Below are positions 1 through 7,488 of a stretch of DNA of 64,000 bases, one piece after another. Position numbers and translations under genes: made by a program. The stretch spans positions 1 through 64,000 of the forward strand of contig JAFRRF010000001.1 of the NCBI GenBank assembly GCA_017428245.1, given 5' to 3'. How positions within the stretch are numbered: the stretch's first letter is position 1; every line of letters begins with the position of its first letter. Origin of the DNA: Bacteroidales bacterium. Lineage in GTDB: Bacteria; Bacteroidota; Bacteroidia; Bacteroidales; UBA932. Below the pieces are notes generated by a model that was not told the DNA's origin, did not search any database, and saw only the letters and a program-made list of their open reading frames with translations.

Positions 1-48
1 CGTCCTTCGGCCCGTCCTTCGGCCCGTCCTTCGGCCCGTCCTTCGGCG
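1..48. repeat. 12-bp tandem repeat at the 3' part of the Rpn-family gene
   Basis: Four consecutive 12-bp units of cgtccttcggcc (the last ends in g instead of c) lie at the very edge of the window. On the minus strand each unit encodes Ala-Glu-Gly-Arg, so the array lengthens the protein by four residues per copy without changing frame. The array probably continues past the window edge. Such arrays change copy number by slippage. Confidence 0.9.
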
Positions 49-863
49 AGCCCTATGGCGTGCCCCTCTTCGTGCCCTTTTTCCCAGCCTTCGGCTTTTC
101 CTGTCTCGATTTCAATCATCATACTCTGATACTTGTCCAAATCGATTTCGTAATCACGCCACTGGTCCTCGGTCAGATCGTCTTCCACCGTCGTGACGAC
201 ACGACGGAACATCGCTTTCGTTTCTTCGGGAATGTGCTTCAGCGCGTCGATTTCGGCGAGCCGCTCTTCGGTCGTTTTCATATTTTCACTCATTGAACGG
301 AGTAAAAATAGCAATTTTTCGTAAGATTCCCGACATTCCGCCAGCGTTTTTGCGCGGATACAGGGTATCTGGAGCGTGATGATGTTCAGCAAGTCTGAGT
401 ATACACGGCCGTTCCGGCTGTTGCACAGCAGGATGTCGCTGCGAAGATGAGGTTCTTTCTCATAGGTAAAATCCATCAGACAGATGGCGTACACCCGCTT
501 GATCATCGCGTAGTCCCATTCGTTCGAATGCCTTCCCATCCGGTCGATCAGACGACAGGCATAATAGACAAGGCGGTTGGCCATATCTCGGCGGGAAGCC
601 TTCTGCATCTCCACCAGATACTGGTCACCATTTTCGTCTTCGCAGAGGACATCCAGCAGGCATCGTTTCATGTCCGGACGGTCGGGAACGACTTCCGGGT
701 TCAAATAGCGGATCTCCCGTATCGGGACTTCCGGATTCAAAAGCAAATTCAGGAATCCCTTCAAGAGATCTTTCGTCTCCTCGCGGCCGAACAAATACTT
801 GAATCCCCAATCGACAAAAGGATTGATCGGCCTCTTTCTCGCAGAATAATCTTTTCTTTCCAT
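1..863 (-). CDS. Rpn-family recombination-promoting nuclease / PD-(D/E)XK transposase-like protein, C-terminus outside window
   Basis: The minus strand is open from an ATG at 863 to the window edge, giving 287 codons with no stop. The start reads MERKDYSARKRPINPFVDWG and continues with FKYLFGREETKDLLKGFLN, the conserved opening of the PD-(D/E)XK transposase-like family (Rpn/PDDEXK_2). A nuclease-type core follows: LLDVLCEDENGDQYLVEMQ (about residues 68-86), with Asp, Glu and Gln in the expected places. These proteins are DNA nucleases that raise RecA-independent recombination in the characterised E. coli members. The C-terminus is charged and ends in Ala-Glu-Gly-Arg repeats. The gene stands alone, downstream of smpB on the same strand, with its own promoter. 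Family assignment is strong; the biological role here is unknown. Confidence 0.85.
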   Translation of the reverse strand, partial: MERKDYSARKRPINPFVDWGFKYLFGREETKDLLKGFLNLLLNPEVPIREIRYLNPEVVPDRPDMKRCLLDVLCEDENGDQYLVEMQKASRRDMANRLVYYACRLIDRMGRHSNEWDYAMIKRVYAICLMDFTYEKEPHLRSDILLCNSRNGRVYSDLLNIITLQIPCIRAKTLAECRESYEKLLFLLRSMSENMKTTEERLAEIDALKHIPEETKAMFRRVVTTVEDDLTEDQWRDYEIDLDKYQSMMIEIETGKAEGWEKGHEEGHAIGLAEGRAEGRAEGRAEG

Positions 864-890
864 CACACAGATCTTTATTGGTTCGTCCAG

Positions 891-929
891 CAAATATACG
901 TCCGGACGACCCTCAAATAAAAACTCGGA
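891..929 (-). promoter_or_regulatory. Promoter of the Rpn-family gene, within a duplicated promoter cassette
   Basis: On the minus strand TATATTTG (898 to 891) fits the Bacteroidota -7 element TAnnTTTG and ends 27 bp before the ATG. A 24-bp block at 906-929 lies just upstream. The same arrangement, with identical 9-bp and 24-bp blocks and a 6-bp variable spacer, occurs at 2114-2152 before the hicA remnant. Confidence 0.7.
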
Positions 930-966
930 GGAAAGATTAACCGTTTTCCAACTATTTTGGGAAAAT

Positions 967-1425
967 CTATTCCCGCTCGTCGTGGCGGCGGAGATCCTTT
1001 TCCTTGATGGTCTCCCGCTTGTCGAACTCCCGCTTGCCGCGGGCCAGGGCGATGTTGAGTTTGGCATAGCCGTTTTCAGCGATGAAAAGGCGGGTGGCGA
1101 CGATCGTGAGGCCTTTTTCCTTGACGGCGCGCGCGAGTTTGCGGAGTTCCTTCTTGTTGAGCAGGAGTTTTCGGTCGCGCTTGGGATCCTGGCGGCTGAA
1201 GGCGGAGCCCCACCAGTATTCGGCCACGTTCATATTCTTGACATAGAGCTCGCCATTCACGAAATAGCACCAGCTGTCGACCAGCGAGGCCTTCCCCGCC
1301 CGGATCGACTTGATTTCCGTCCCATTCAGCACGATGCCGGCGGTGAAATGTTCGAGAAATTCATACTCGAACCCCGCCTTCTTATTGCGGATCTCAACGG
1401 TGCTCTTCTTGTCTTTCTTTGCCAT
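967..1425 (-). CDS. smpB: SsrA-binding protein SmpB
   Basis: A 152-residue protein that binds tmRNA and delivers it to stalled ribosomes in trans-translation. The family core is clear: [20 protein letters not shown] near the N-terminus, [19 protein letters not shown], and [19 protein letters not shown]. The charged tail ends DLRRHDERE and is the part that enters the ribosomal decoding site in known SmpB. I chose the internal start MAKKDKKS at 1425, not the longer frame from 1467, because the extra 14 residues have no family match and would overlap the promoter element at 1434-1441 and the end of hicB. The tmRNA gene itself is not in this window. Confidence 0.95.
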   Translation of the reverse strand: MAKKDKKSTVEIRNKKAGFEYEFLEHFTAGIVLNGTEIKSIRAGKASLVDSWCYFVNGELYVKNMNVAEYWWGSAFSRQDPKRDRKLLLNKKELRKLARAVKEKGLTIVATRLFIAENGYAKLNIALARGKREFDKRETIKEKDLRRHDERE

Positions 1426-1433
1426 AGGGACTG

Positions 1434-1441
1434 CAAAGGTA
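1434..1441 (-). promoter_or_regulatory. smpB promoter -7 element
   Basis: The minus strand reads TACCTTTG, a match to TAnnTTTG, only 8 bp before the smpB ATG at 1425. Transcription would begin a few bases from the start codon, so the leader is very short or absent. The element also argues against the upstream ATG at 1467. Confidence 0.6.
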
Positions 1442-1466
1442 GTGAAAATGTTCGGGACTGACAGCA

Positions 1467-1865
1467 TTATAGGTGAACCGACAGCAACTCTTCCCCTAGA
1501 CGATGAAGTGCTTTCTCAATTTTCAGGATTTGCGCCTTTCTCGGAACAGATTTGCCTTTGGCATAGTGCCAAAGCTGTTTTTGATTAATCCCCGTCAAGC
1601 GTTCCAATCCCGACTTAGAGAAGATACCATTATATAAAGAAAGCAAGCTCTTCACATCCATCGTGAATGTGATGTCGATATCTCCCTCCAGTCCTTTGGG
1701 TAAATCACATCCCAATTCTTTGCAAGTTTCGATATAGGCATCCAACGCCGCAATCATGTTTTGCTTGATTTCTCCAAGCGAGGAACCGGTTGCCACAACA
1801 CCGTCTATACCATCAATATAGGCAGAATAATTATGATTAATGCATTCAATCGTAGCCTTCAACAT
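1467..1865 (-). CDS. hicB: HicB family antitoxin
   Basis: A 132-residue protein with the HicB partial RNase-H-like fold at the N-terminus ([20 protein letters not shown], then [20 protein letters not shown]) and a helix-turn-helix region at the C-terminus (about residues 85-125, [19 protein letters not shown]) that would bind the operator. HicB proteins neutralise the mRNA-cleaving toxin HicA and repress the operon. The upstream partner gene (1907-2049) is damaged, so this antitoxin seems to be an orphan. A gap of 41 bp separates the two, and both lie downstream of the promoter at 2114-2152. Retention of an intact antitoxin after loss of the toxin is a common decay stage; a repressor role remains possible. 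Confidence 0.85.
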   Translation of the reverse strand: MLKATIECINHNYSAYIDGIDGVVATGSSLGEIKQNMIAALDAYIETCKELGCDLPKGLEGDIDITFTMDVKSLLSLYNGIFSKSGLERLTGINQKQLWHYAKGKSVPRKAQILKIEKALHRLGEELLSVHL

Positions 1866-1906
1866 ACTCGTATTATTTATTACAACCCTTTATGTCTCAT
1901 CGCAGA

Positions 1907-2049
1907 TCATTTAAGCCCGGCTTCACGAAATATCGATTGCAGTGTTCCCTCTGCAAGGTCATCATTAGCTTTTCCGGCTATTATTATAGGTCTCTTAGCC
2001 ACCCTCTTGTAGAACTTATGATGATCACCTCCTTCACTTTCTTCGTCAT
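1907..2049 (-). pseudogene. hicA: hicA toxin remnant with internal deletion and frameshift
   Basis: The minus strand starts at ATG 2049 with MTKKVKEVI, a typical HicA N-terminus, but that frame stops after 20 codons. A second frame then supplies GDHHKFYKRV, KRPIIIAGKANDDL and AEGTLQSIFREAGLK, the conserved middle and C-terminus of HicA, up to a TGA at 1907-1909. The frames join around 2020-2030. About 14-16 residues of the normal protein, including the conserved Gly-Trp stretch before the catalytic His, are missing at the junction. This fits an internal deletion that also shifted the frame. An active short protein is unlikely. It precedes hicB, as expected for hicAB. Confidence 0.75.
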
Positions 2050-2113
2050 ACACTGTAAAGAACCTGGTTACAAAAATAACTATTTTTCTATTATTTTTAG
2101 CTTATCACCTCGA

Positions 2114-2152
2114 CAAATATACTGCTGCACGACCCTCAAATAAAAACTCGGA
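2114..2152 (-). promoter_or_regulatory. Promoter of the hicAB remnant, second copy of the duplicated cassette
   Basis: The minus strand carries TATATTTG at 2121 to 2114 and the same 24-bp upstream block (2129-2152) found at 906-929. A TTTG at 2140-2137 could be the -33 element, though the spacing is a few bases short of the usual 19-20. It would serve the broken hicA and the intact hicB. Confidence 0.65.
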
Positions 2153-2210
2153 TATGAGATTAACTGCTTTTCAAAAAAATGAAGGTAATTATCAATAATC
2201 TGCCGAAAAA

Positions 2211-2242
2211 TTTGCTTTTCTTCAAGAATAGATATATCTTTG
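2211..2242 (+). promoter_or_regulatory. Promoter of the SPFH/Arc operon
   Basis: TTTG at 2211-2214 and TATCTTTG at 2235-2242 are separated by 20 bp, a full match to the -33/-7 architecture known for Bacteroidota sigma factors. The ATG of the SPFH gene follows 27 bp later. Confidence 0.75.
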
Positions 2243-2269
2243 TGATATCAAATTAATATCATTTCAATT

Positions 2270-3208
2270 ATGGAAACCAAGGAATTCGAATTTAAAGGCT
2301 TTAAAATCAGCGGCTTCATTGCCCTGTTCCTGATTCTTGCCGTTATTGTGGCTGATATTTTCATCTTGCGTTCGGCAGCGGCTTCGGCCAACCCCGAACG
2401 GATTTTCGGCCTGACGATCCCTATCTCTTTCCTGCTGATCATCTTACTGGCCATCGGTATGGTGAAACTCGAACCCAACGAAGCCCGGGCACTGGTGTTC
2501 TTCGGCAAATACCGCGGCACGCTGCGGGAGAACGGCTTCTGGTATATCAATCCCCTGCTCTCCAAGAAACGGGTTTCGCTGCGTGCACGGAACTTCGACG
2601 CCGAGGCGATCAAAGTCAACGACAAGAGCGGTAACCCCATCCTCATCGGCCTGGTGCTGGTCTGGCGCGTCAAAGACGTGTACAAGAGCCTCTTCGAGAT
2701 CGACTCGCAGACAATGAGCAATCAGGGCAGCCTGAGCTCCACGATGAAAGCCTTCGAGAGTTTCGTCAAAGTGCAGGCCGACGCGGCGCTGCGCCAGGTG
2801 GCCGGCCGCTACAACTACGACGAGAACAGCAACCCCAACGAGAACGATGTGACGCTCCGCTCCGGTGCCGATGAAATCAACGACGAACTGACAGACACCC
2901 TCAACGAGCGTCTCTCCATCGCCGGTATCGAAGCCATCGAGGCCCGCATTAACTACCTGGCCTACGCTCCGGAAATCGCCGCCGTGATGCTCCGCCGCCA
3001 GCAGGCCGACGCCATCATCGCCGCCCGCGAAAAGATCGTGGAAGGTGCCGTGTCGATGGTCAAACTGGCCCTCGACCACCTCAAGGAAGAAGGCGTGGTG
3101 GAACTCGATGAAGAACGCAAGGCCGCGATGGTGAGCAACCTGCTGGTCGTCCTCTGCTCGGAAGACAACGCGCAGCCGATCGTCAACGCGGGTACCTTAT
3201 ATAATTAA
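2270..3208 (+). CDS. SPFH/band 7 (stomatin-like) membrane protein
   Basis: A 312-residue inner-membrane protein. Two hydrophobic segments open it (about residues 14-36 and 50-68), then a band 7/SPFH domain from about 70 to 250: [29 protein letters not shown] and [19 protein letters not shown]. The C-terminal part carries the usual charged helical stretch, including [24 protein letters not shown] proteins oligomerise into membrane rings or microdomains and often control partner proteases; the partner here is not apparent. It has its own promoter and is followed 12 bp later by a small Arc-like gene, a pairing I know from other Bacteroidales genomes. Confidence 0.9.
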   Translation: METKEFEFKGFKISGFIALFLILAVIVADIFILRSAAASANPERIFGLTIPISFLLIILLAIGMVKLEPNEARALVFFGKYRGTLRENGFWYINPLLSKKRVSLRARNFDAEAIKVNDKSGNPILIGLVLVWRVKDVYKSLFEIDSQTMSNQGSLSSTMKAFESFVKVQADAALRQVAGRYNYDENSNPNENDVTLRSGADEINDELTDTLNERLSIAGIEAIEARINYLAYAPEIAAVMLRRQQADAIIAAREKIVEGAVSMVKLALDHLKEEGVVELDEERKAAMVSNLLVVLCSEDNAQPIVNAGTLYN

Positions 3209-3220
3209 TTTACGCGCGCG

Positions 3221-3379
3221 ATGACCAAGGAAGGCACCAAGAGTTTCGTACTGCGGATCGACGCCAAGACTTTCGAGGCGTTGGAACGCTGGGCTGCCGA
3301 CGAGTTCCGCAGCACCAACGGGCAACTGCAGTGGCTGATCGACGAAGCCCTGGTGCGGGCGGGACGGAAAAAGAAATAA
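3221..3379 (+). CDS. Small Arc-family-like DNA-binding protein paired with the SPFH gene
   Basis: A 52-residue ORF starting with MTKEGTKSFVLRIDAKTFEA and ending VRAGRKKK. The pattern of a short beta strand (SFVLRID) followed by two helices (TFEALERWAADEFRS and GQLQWLIDEALVRAG) is that of ribbon-helix-helix proteins of the Arc type. It starts 12 bp after the SPFH stop, with no promoter between, so the two genes are very likely co-transcribed. It may repress its own operon, but no operator was identified. Too short for default gene finders to be sure of, but the codon use and spacing support it. Confidence 0.75.
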   Translation: MTKEGTKSFVLRIDAKTFEALERWAADEFRSTNGQLQWLIDEALVRAGRKKK

Positions 3380-3384
3380 ATTGC

Positions 3385-3392
3385 TATCTTTG
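3385..3392 (+). promoter_or_regulatory. pgk promoter -7 element
   Basis: TATCTTTG, a match to TAnnTTTG, lies 36 bp before the pgk ATG and immediately after the stop of the Arc-like gene. No convincing -33 TTTG is visible because the preceding sequence is coding. Confidence 0.6.
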
Positions 3393-3428
3393 TGTTCCAT
3401 CAGGGACAGAAAGACAATTTAACAGCAT

Positions 3429-4682
3429 ATGAAACAGATTGATTCCTACGACTTTACGGGCAAGAAAGCGATTGTCCGCGTCGACTTCAACGTTCCCCTC
3501 AACGAAAAGTTCGAGATTACCGACGACACCCGCATCCGGGCAGCCATCCCGACCCTCAAGAAAGTGCTCGCCGGCGGCGGCTCACTGATCATTATGTCGC
3601 ACCTCGGCCGGCCGAAGGGCCCGGCAGAGAAATTCTCGCTGAAACATATCCTGGGCCGCGTCGAGGAGTGCCTCGGCGTGCCGGTGCAGTTTGCTCCGGA
3701 CTGCCAGAAGGCCGATGAGCAGGCTGCCGCCCTCAAGCCGGGCGAAGTGCTCGTGCTCGAAAACCTGCGCTTCTACGCGGAAGAGGAAGGCAAACCCCGC
3801 GGATTGGCGGAAGACGCCACCGACGAAGAAAAGAAAGCCGCGAAGGCGGCCGTCAAGGAAAGCCAGAAGGCTTTTACGAAGAAGCTGGCCTCCTACGCCG
3901 ACTGCTACATCAACGACGCTTTCGGCACGGCACACCGTGCCCACGCGTCCACGGCCCTCATCGCGAAGTATTTCCCTGAGGACAAAATGTTCGGCTACTT
4001 GATGGAAGGCGAGATCCGCGCCATCGACAACGTGCTCAAGAACGCCAAGCATCCGTTCACGGCCATCATCGGCGGTTCGAAGGTCTCCTCGAAGCTCGAG
4101 GTGCTCAAGAACCTGGTGACCAAGGTCGACAACCTGATTGTCGGCGGCGGCATGGGCTACACCTTCATCAAAGCCGAAGGCGGCTCCATCGGCGACTCGC
4201 TCCACGAAGACGATCTGATCCCCGACGCGCAGGAAATCATGGCCCGGGCCAAGGAACTCGGCGTGAACCTCTCCCTCTCGGTCCAGACCCGCGTGGCCGA
4301 CGAGTTCAGCAACGAAGCCAACGTACAGGTCGTGCCCTCGCACGAAATTCCTGACGGTTGGATGGGTATGGATGCCGGCGAAAAGTCGATCGAGAACTGG
4401 ACGAAGATCATCCTCGAATCCAAGACTATCCTTTGGAACGGCCCTGTGGGCGTGTTCGAGATGCCGAACTTCGCGAAAGGTACGCTCAAGATCGCCGAAG
4501 CCCTTGCTGAAGCGACCGCAAAAGGCGCTTACACCCTCGTGGGCGGCGGCGACTCCGTGGCGGCCGTCAACCAGATGGGCTACGCCGACAAGGTAAGCTA
4601 CGTCTCCACCGGCGGCGGCGCTATGCTCGAGGCCATCGAAGGCAAAGACCTCCCCGGCATCGCTGCTATCCGAGAAGCCTGA
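3429..4682 (+). CDS. pgk: Phosphoglycerate kinase
   Basis: A 417-residue cytosolic glycolytic enzyme that transfers the acyl phosphate of 1,3-bisphosphoglycerate to ADP. Conserved features are present: VRVDFNVPL near residue 17, the basic SHLGRPKG loop, [15 protein letters not shown], the GGSKVSSKL hinge/nucleotide region, WNGPVGVFE (about 337-345) and the nucleotide-binding GGGDSVAA loop (about 371-378). The length is normal for bacterial enzymes, with a slightly expanded Lys/Glu-rich stretch around residue 130. It has its own promoter, and a lactonase-family gene follows after 9 bp, suggesting read-through. Confidence 0.97.
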   Translation: MKQIDSYDFTGKKAIVRVDFNVPLNEKFEITDDTRIRAAIPTLKKVLAGGGSLIIMSHLGRPKGPAEKFSLKHILGRVEECLGVPVQFAPDCQKADEQAAALKPGEVLVLENLRFYAEEEGKPRGLAEDATDEEKKAAKAAVKESQKAFTKKLASYADCYINDAFGTAHRAHASTALIAKYFPEDKMFGYLMEGEIRAIDNVLKNAKHPFTAIIGGSKVSSKLEVLKNLVTKVDNLIVGGGMGYTFIKAEGGSIGDSLHEDDLIPDAQEIMARAKELGVNLSLSVQTRVADEFSNEANVQVVPSHEIPDGWMGMDAGEKSIENWTKIILESKTILWNGPVGVFEMPNFAKGTLKIAEALAEATAKGAYTLVGGGDSVAAVNQMGYADKVSYVSTGGGAMLEAIEGKDLPGIAAIREA

Positions 4683-4691
4683 CGCCTCCGT

Positions 4692-5822
4692 ATGGAACTG
4701 ATTGTCGGGACCTACGGCAGACGGCTGCTGCTGCTCGAACTGGGCGTCGCCACGTTCGATGTCCTGGGCACCAGCGCGTTTGAAGCGGAGAATACCTCTT
4801 ATCTGGCACTTTCGCCCGATAAGAGGTATCTTTTTGCCACATTGGAAAGCGGCGACGACTCCGGCGTCTACTCCTTCCGGGTACACCCCTACGACCGCCT
4901 CAAGCCGCTGCCGAAAGGCCGCATCGAACGGATCTCGGAGATTCGCGGCACCTCGCCCGATCCCTGCCATCTGGTCTACATTCCGGGCTATTTCAACCAG
5001 TGCGGCGATCCCGACAACGGCGCGCTGCTGACGGCCGACTATTCCGGCGGGACCGTGACCCTGTTTCCGGTCCGCTCGGGCAGCATCGAACCGGCCACGC
5101 AGGTCGTGCATTTTGAAGGCCACGGCCCGGTCGCCGGCCGGCAGGAAAGCCCGCACATCCACCAATTGGTCCCGTTCGGGAACCTGCTGCTGGCCGTCGA
5201 CCTGGGCGCCGACTGCATCCACGTCCTGCGTCTGTTCGACGGCACGGTTCGTCCGCTCTGCGACGGACGCCTCGACCGTGCGCTGCGGCTCGAGCGTCTG
5301 TTCGACATCCCCGCCCCCGCCGGCAGCGGCCCGCGCCACCTGGTCTTCAACCAGGACGGCTCCCATTTCTACGTCATCACGGAGCTGAGCAACGAAATCC
5401 TCGTCTACGCCATGCCCGACTATACGGCAGCGGGCGACCGCCCGGTCCTGGTACAGCGGTTGCCCGTGGGTGACCCGATGTTCGCGACCCAGGCGGGCGG
5501 TGACATCCAGTTAAGTCCCGACGGCCGCCACGTCTATGCCTCGCTCCGCAACGGCGACGACGGCCTGGCCATCGCCGAAGTGCAGTCCGACGGCTCGCTA
5601 CGGCGCATCGGCTACCAGCATACCGCCGCCCACGTGCGGGACTTCTTCTTCCTTTCCGAAGGCCTGCCTCCGGGCGAGTTCCTGGTCATCTTCTGCAAGA
5701 ACGGACGCTGCATCCAACTGTTCAAGCGCGACGCCGCCACCGGTGCACTGCACCTGTACCGCGAGATTCCGGTCTGGGCCAATTTTGGGGAACCCGTCCA
5801 CGGGGTCGTGTACAGCCGCTGA
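4692..5822 (+). CDS. Lactonase-family beta-propeller protein (6-phosphogluconolactonase-like)
   Basis: A 376-residue protein of the seven-bladed propeller lactonase family (COG2706 type). Typical blade motifs are YLALSPDKRYLFATLE, SGPRHLVFNQDGSHFYVITE and GGDIQLSPDGRHVYASLRNG, and the conserved SPHIHQ-type stretch appears as ESPHIHQLVPFGN. Members include the YbhE-type 6-phosphogluconolactonase and 3-carboxymuconate cyclases; which substrate applies here cannot be read from the sequence. No signal peptide is visible, so it is probably cytosolic. It begins 9 bp after pgk and is followed 17 bp later by the next gene, so all three are likely one unit. Confidence 0.85.
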   Translation: MELIVGTYGRRLLLLELGVATFDVLGTSAFEAENTSYLALSPDKRYLFATLESGDDSGVYSFRVHPYDRLKPLPKGRIERISEIRGTSPDPCHLVYIPGYFNQCGDPDNGALLTADYSGGTVTLFPVRSGSIEPATQVVHFEGHGPVAGRQESPHIHQLVPFGNLLLAVDLGADCIHVLRLFDGTVRPLCDGRLDRALRLERLFDIPAPAGSGPRHLVFNQDGSHFYVITELSNEILVYAMPDYTAAGDRPVLVQRLPVGDPMFATQAGGDIQLSPDGRHVYASLRNGDDGLAIAEVQSDGSLRRIGYQHTAAHVRDFFFLSEGLPPGEFLVIFCKNGRCIQLFKRDAATGALHLYREIPVWANFGEPVHGVVYSR

Positions 5823-5839
5823 TGCGTGCATAGCTGACA

Positions 5840-6388
5840 ATGGAAGAACAGGAGTATCTTTCCCAATACGAGCGCCGGCTCCAGGATTCGCTGGTGAGCC
5901 TCTGTACCGCCTACGAGATGATGGGCGGCGTGCTGCTGGAGAACGACGACATCGAATGCAAATTCACTGAGGCGCTGGCCGAGCCCTATCTCGCGGAAGC
6001 CATCCGGGAATACAGGCAGTATCCGGAAGCATCCGTGGCCTGGGCGGGTTATCTGGGGATGGCGATTGCCCGGCTTTGGGACTCCGACTGGCAGGCCTAC
6101 CAGCAGGTCCGCTACACCGACCTGCAAGGCCCCCGCGGCTTCGACGATATGGACGAGCAGATCGTGCAGCGCGTGCTCGGCTACGAACTCGACAGCGAGC
6201 CCGCCCGCCGCATCGCCGACATCCTCTCGAACTGTGCCGTCGAAGCCCTCACAATGATCCGTCACGAGCACATCGAGCCGCAGAGCCCCCGCGCCTACTA
6301 CGTCTTCGCCCGCACCATCCAGGTCCTCTACCGCATCGGCGCTTCCATCGAGCTTTTTCTGCTGGGTTATAAACTCGAGCGGCTTTAG
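5840..6388 (+). CDS. Hypothetical protein, soluble and helical
   Basis: A 182-residue protein I do not assign to a named family. It appears all-helical and acidic, with no signal peptide and no catalytic motif that I recognise. Noticeable stretches are LCTAYEMMGGVLLENDDIE, a central VAWAGYLGMAIARLWDSDW and a hydrophobic C-terminus (FARTIQVLYRIGASIELFLL). It lies 17 bp after the lactonase gene and probably ends the pgk transcript. The next gene has its own promoter. Confidence 0.7.
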   Translation: MEEQEYLSQYERRLQDSLVSLCTAYEMMGGVLLENDDIECKFTEALAEPYLAEAIREYRQYPEASVAWAGYLGMAIARLWDSDWQAYQQVRYTDLQGPRGFDDMDEQIVQRVLGYELDSEPARRIADILSNCAVEALTMIRHEHIEPQSPRAYYVFARTIQVLYRIGASIELFLLGYKLERL

Positions 6389-6409
6389 GGGAATTCGTTG
6401 AAATTTGTC

Positions 6410-6417
6410 TATCTTTG
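6410..6417 (+). promoter_or_regulatory. Promoter -7 element of the methyltransferase gene
   Basis: TATCTTTG sits 6 bp before the ATG at 6424, so the predicted start of transcription falls at or next to the start codon. The mRNA would be leaderless or nearly so. Confidence 0.6.
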
Positions 6418-6423
6418 TAGGAT

Positions 6424-7341
6424 ATGACGATCGAACAACCATCTGCGGCGTGGAAAGACTATGAGCTGATTGATTCGGGCGACTTCTCGAAGCTCGAGCG
6501 ATGGGGGCCGTATGTGACCATCCGGCCGGAGCCGAAGGCTTTGTGGCCGAAGGCGCTTTCCGATGCGGAATGGCGGCGGCTGGCCCATACGGAGTTCAAG
6601 CCGGGTGCCGGATTCGGTAAAGCCGGGAAGGAAGACAGCGGCACGTGGACTATGCTCCATAAGATGCAGGAGCAGTGGACGATCGCCTACCCCGCCGTGG
6701 GCTTCAACCTGCGGCTCGGCCTGACGGCTTTCAAGCACGTGGGCGTATTCCCGGAGCAGGCGCCGAACTGGGATTTCATCTACCGGACAGTCCGGGAAAT
6801 CGCCGGTTCAGCCCGGGCAGCGCAGCCGGCGGCAGCGCCGAAGGTGCTCAATCTGTTCGCCTACACCGGCGCGGCGTCGCTGGCCGCCCGCAAGGCCGGC
6901 GCCGAGGTCACGCACCTCGATGCCGTGCGACAGGTGGTCACCTGGGCGCGGGGCAATATGGAGCTCAGCGGTTTGGACGGCATCCGGTGGATCATCGAAG
7001 ACGCGCTGAAGTTCGCCAGGCGGGAGGCCCGCCGGGGCAACACGTACCAGGGCATCATCCTGGACCCGCCGGCCTACGGCCACGGCCCCGACGGCGAACG
7101 GTGGAAGCTCGACGAATGCCTCTACGAACTGCTGCAGGCCTGCGCTGCGATCCTAGCGCCCGAGAACAGTTTCCTCGTCCTGAACCTCTACTCCAACGGC
7201 TACTCGGCCGTGCTGGCCGACACGCTGGTACGCAACGCCTTCGGCACGAAATCTGCGCAACTCGACTACGGCGAACTCGTCCTCCGCGACCGCGCCGGCC
7301 GCGCCCTTCCTTTAAGCGTCTTTTCACGATTAATAAGATAA
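6424..7341 (+). CDS. Class I SAM-dependent methyltransferase, RlmI/RlmK-like
   Basis: A 305-residue protein. The SAM-binding glycine motif is KVLNLFAYTGAASLAARKAG (about residues 141-160), followed by the acidic VTHLDAVRQVVTWARGN motif and the catalytic-type LDPPAYGHG (about 212-220). The last is close to the motif of the RlmI/RlmK group that methylates 23S rRNA. The usual N-terminal PUA domain is not evident; instead there is about 100 residues with DSGDFSKLERWGPYVTIRPE, which in this group holds a small barrel. Probable role: base methylation of rRNA; the site is not known. The gene has its own promoter. Confidence 0.85.
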   Translation: MTIEQPSAAWKDYELIDSGDFSKLERWGPYVTIRPEPKALWPKALSDAEWRRLAHTEFKPGAGFGKAGKEDSGTWTMLHKMQEQWTIAYPAVGFNLRLGLTAFKHVGVFPEQAPNWDFIYRTVREIAGSARAAQPAAAPKVLNLFAYTGAASLAARKAGAEVTHLDAVRQVVTWARGNMELSGLDGIRWIIEDALKFARREARRGNTYQGIILDPPAYGHGPDGERWKLDECLYELLQACAAILAPENSFLVLNLYSNGYSAVLADTLVRNAFGTKSAQLDYGELVLRDRAGRALPLSVFSRLIR

Positions 7342-7347
7342 TTCTAT

Positions 7348-7470
7348 GATGACCTGTTACCGTTTCAAGACCGTCTGCGCCCACGCAGTCGTGAGTGGGA
7401 GGGGCCCATCGCTTGCGATGGGAGGGATAGGGCCCAAATGGCCCGTAGTCTTGAAACGGTAACAGTCATC
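7348..7470. repeat. Inverted-repeat element between the methyltransferase and lgt genes
   Basis: Two 17-bp arms, tgttaccgtttcaagac (7355-7371) and its exact complement (7448-7464), are extended outward by gatgac/gtcatc with one extra base on the left. Between them lies a second palindrome, cccatcgc-tt-gcgatggg (7405-7422), and two copies of gggccc-type sequence. The whole could fold into a long branched stem. It resembles a small non-coding inverted-repeat element (MITE-like) or an elaborate terminator/leader for lgt. No target-site duplication is clear. Confidence 0.7.
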
Positions 7471-7488
7471 AAGCATAATCATATCTGT

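Noticed and set aside
1-48. Repeat at the left edge as a possible CRISPR array
   Set aside because: Units are 12 bp, contiguous and without spacers, and they are part of a coding frame.
447-920. Open frame on the plus strand within the Rpn-family gene region
   Set aside because: It is the complement of the true minus-strand gene, which has a full family match, and has no family signal of its own.
3582-5366. Long minus-strand frame (594 codons) opposite pgk and the lactonase gene
   Set aside because: Shadow frame caused by high GC content; both plus-strand genes are unambiguous and the frame has no domain-like pattern.
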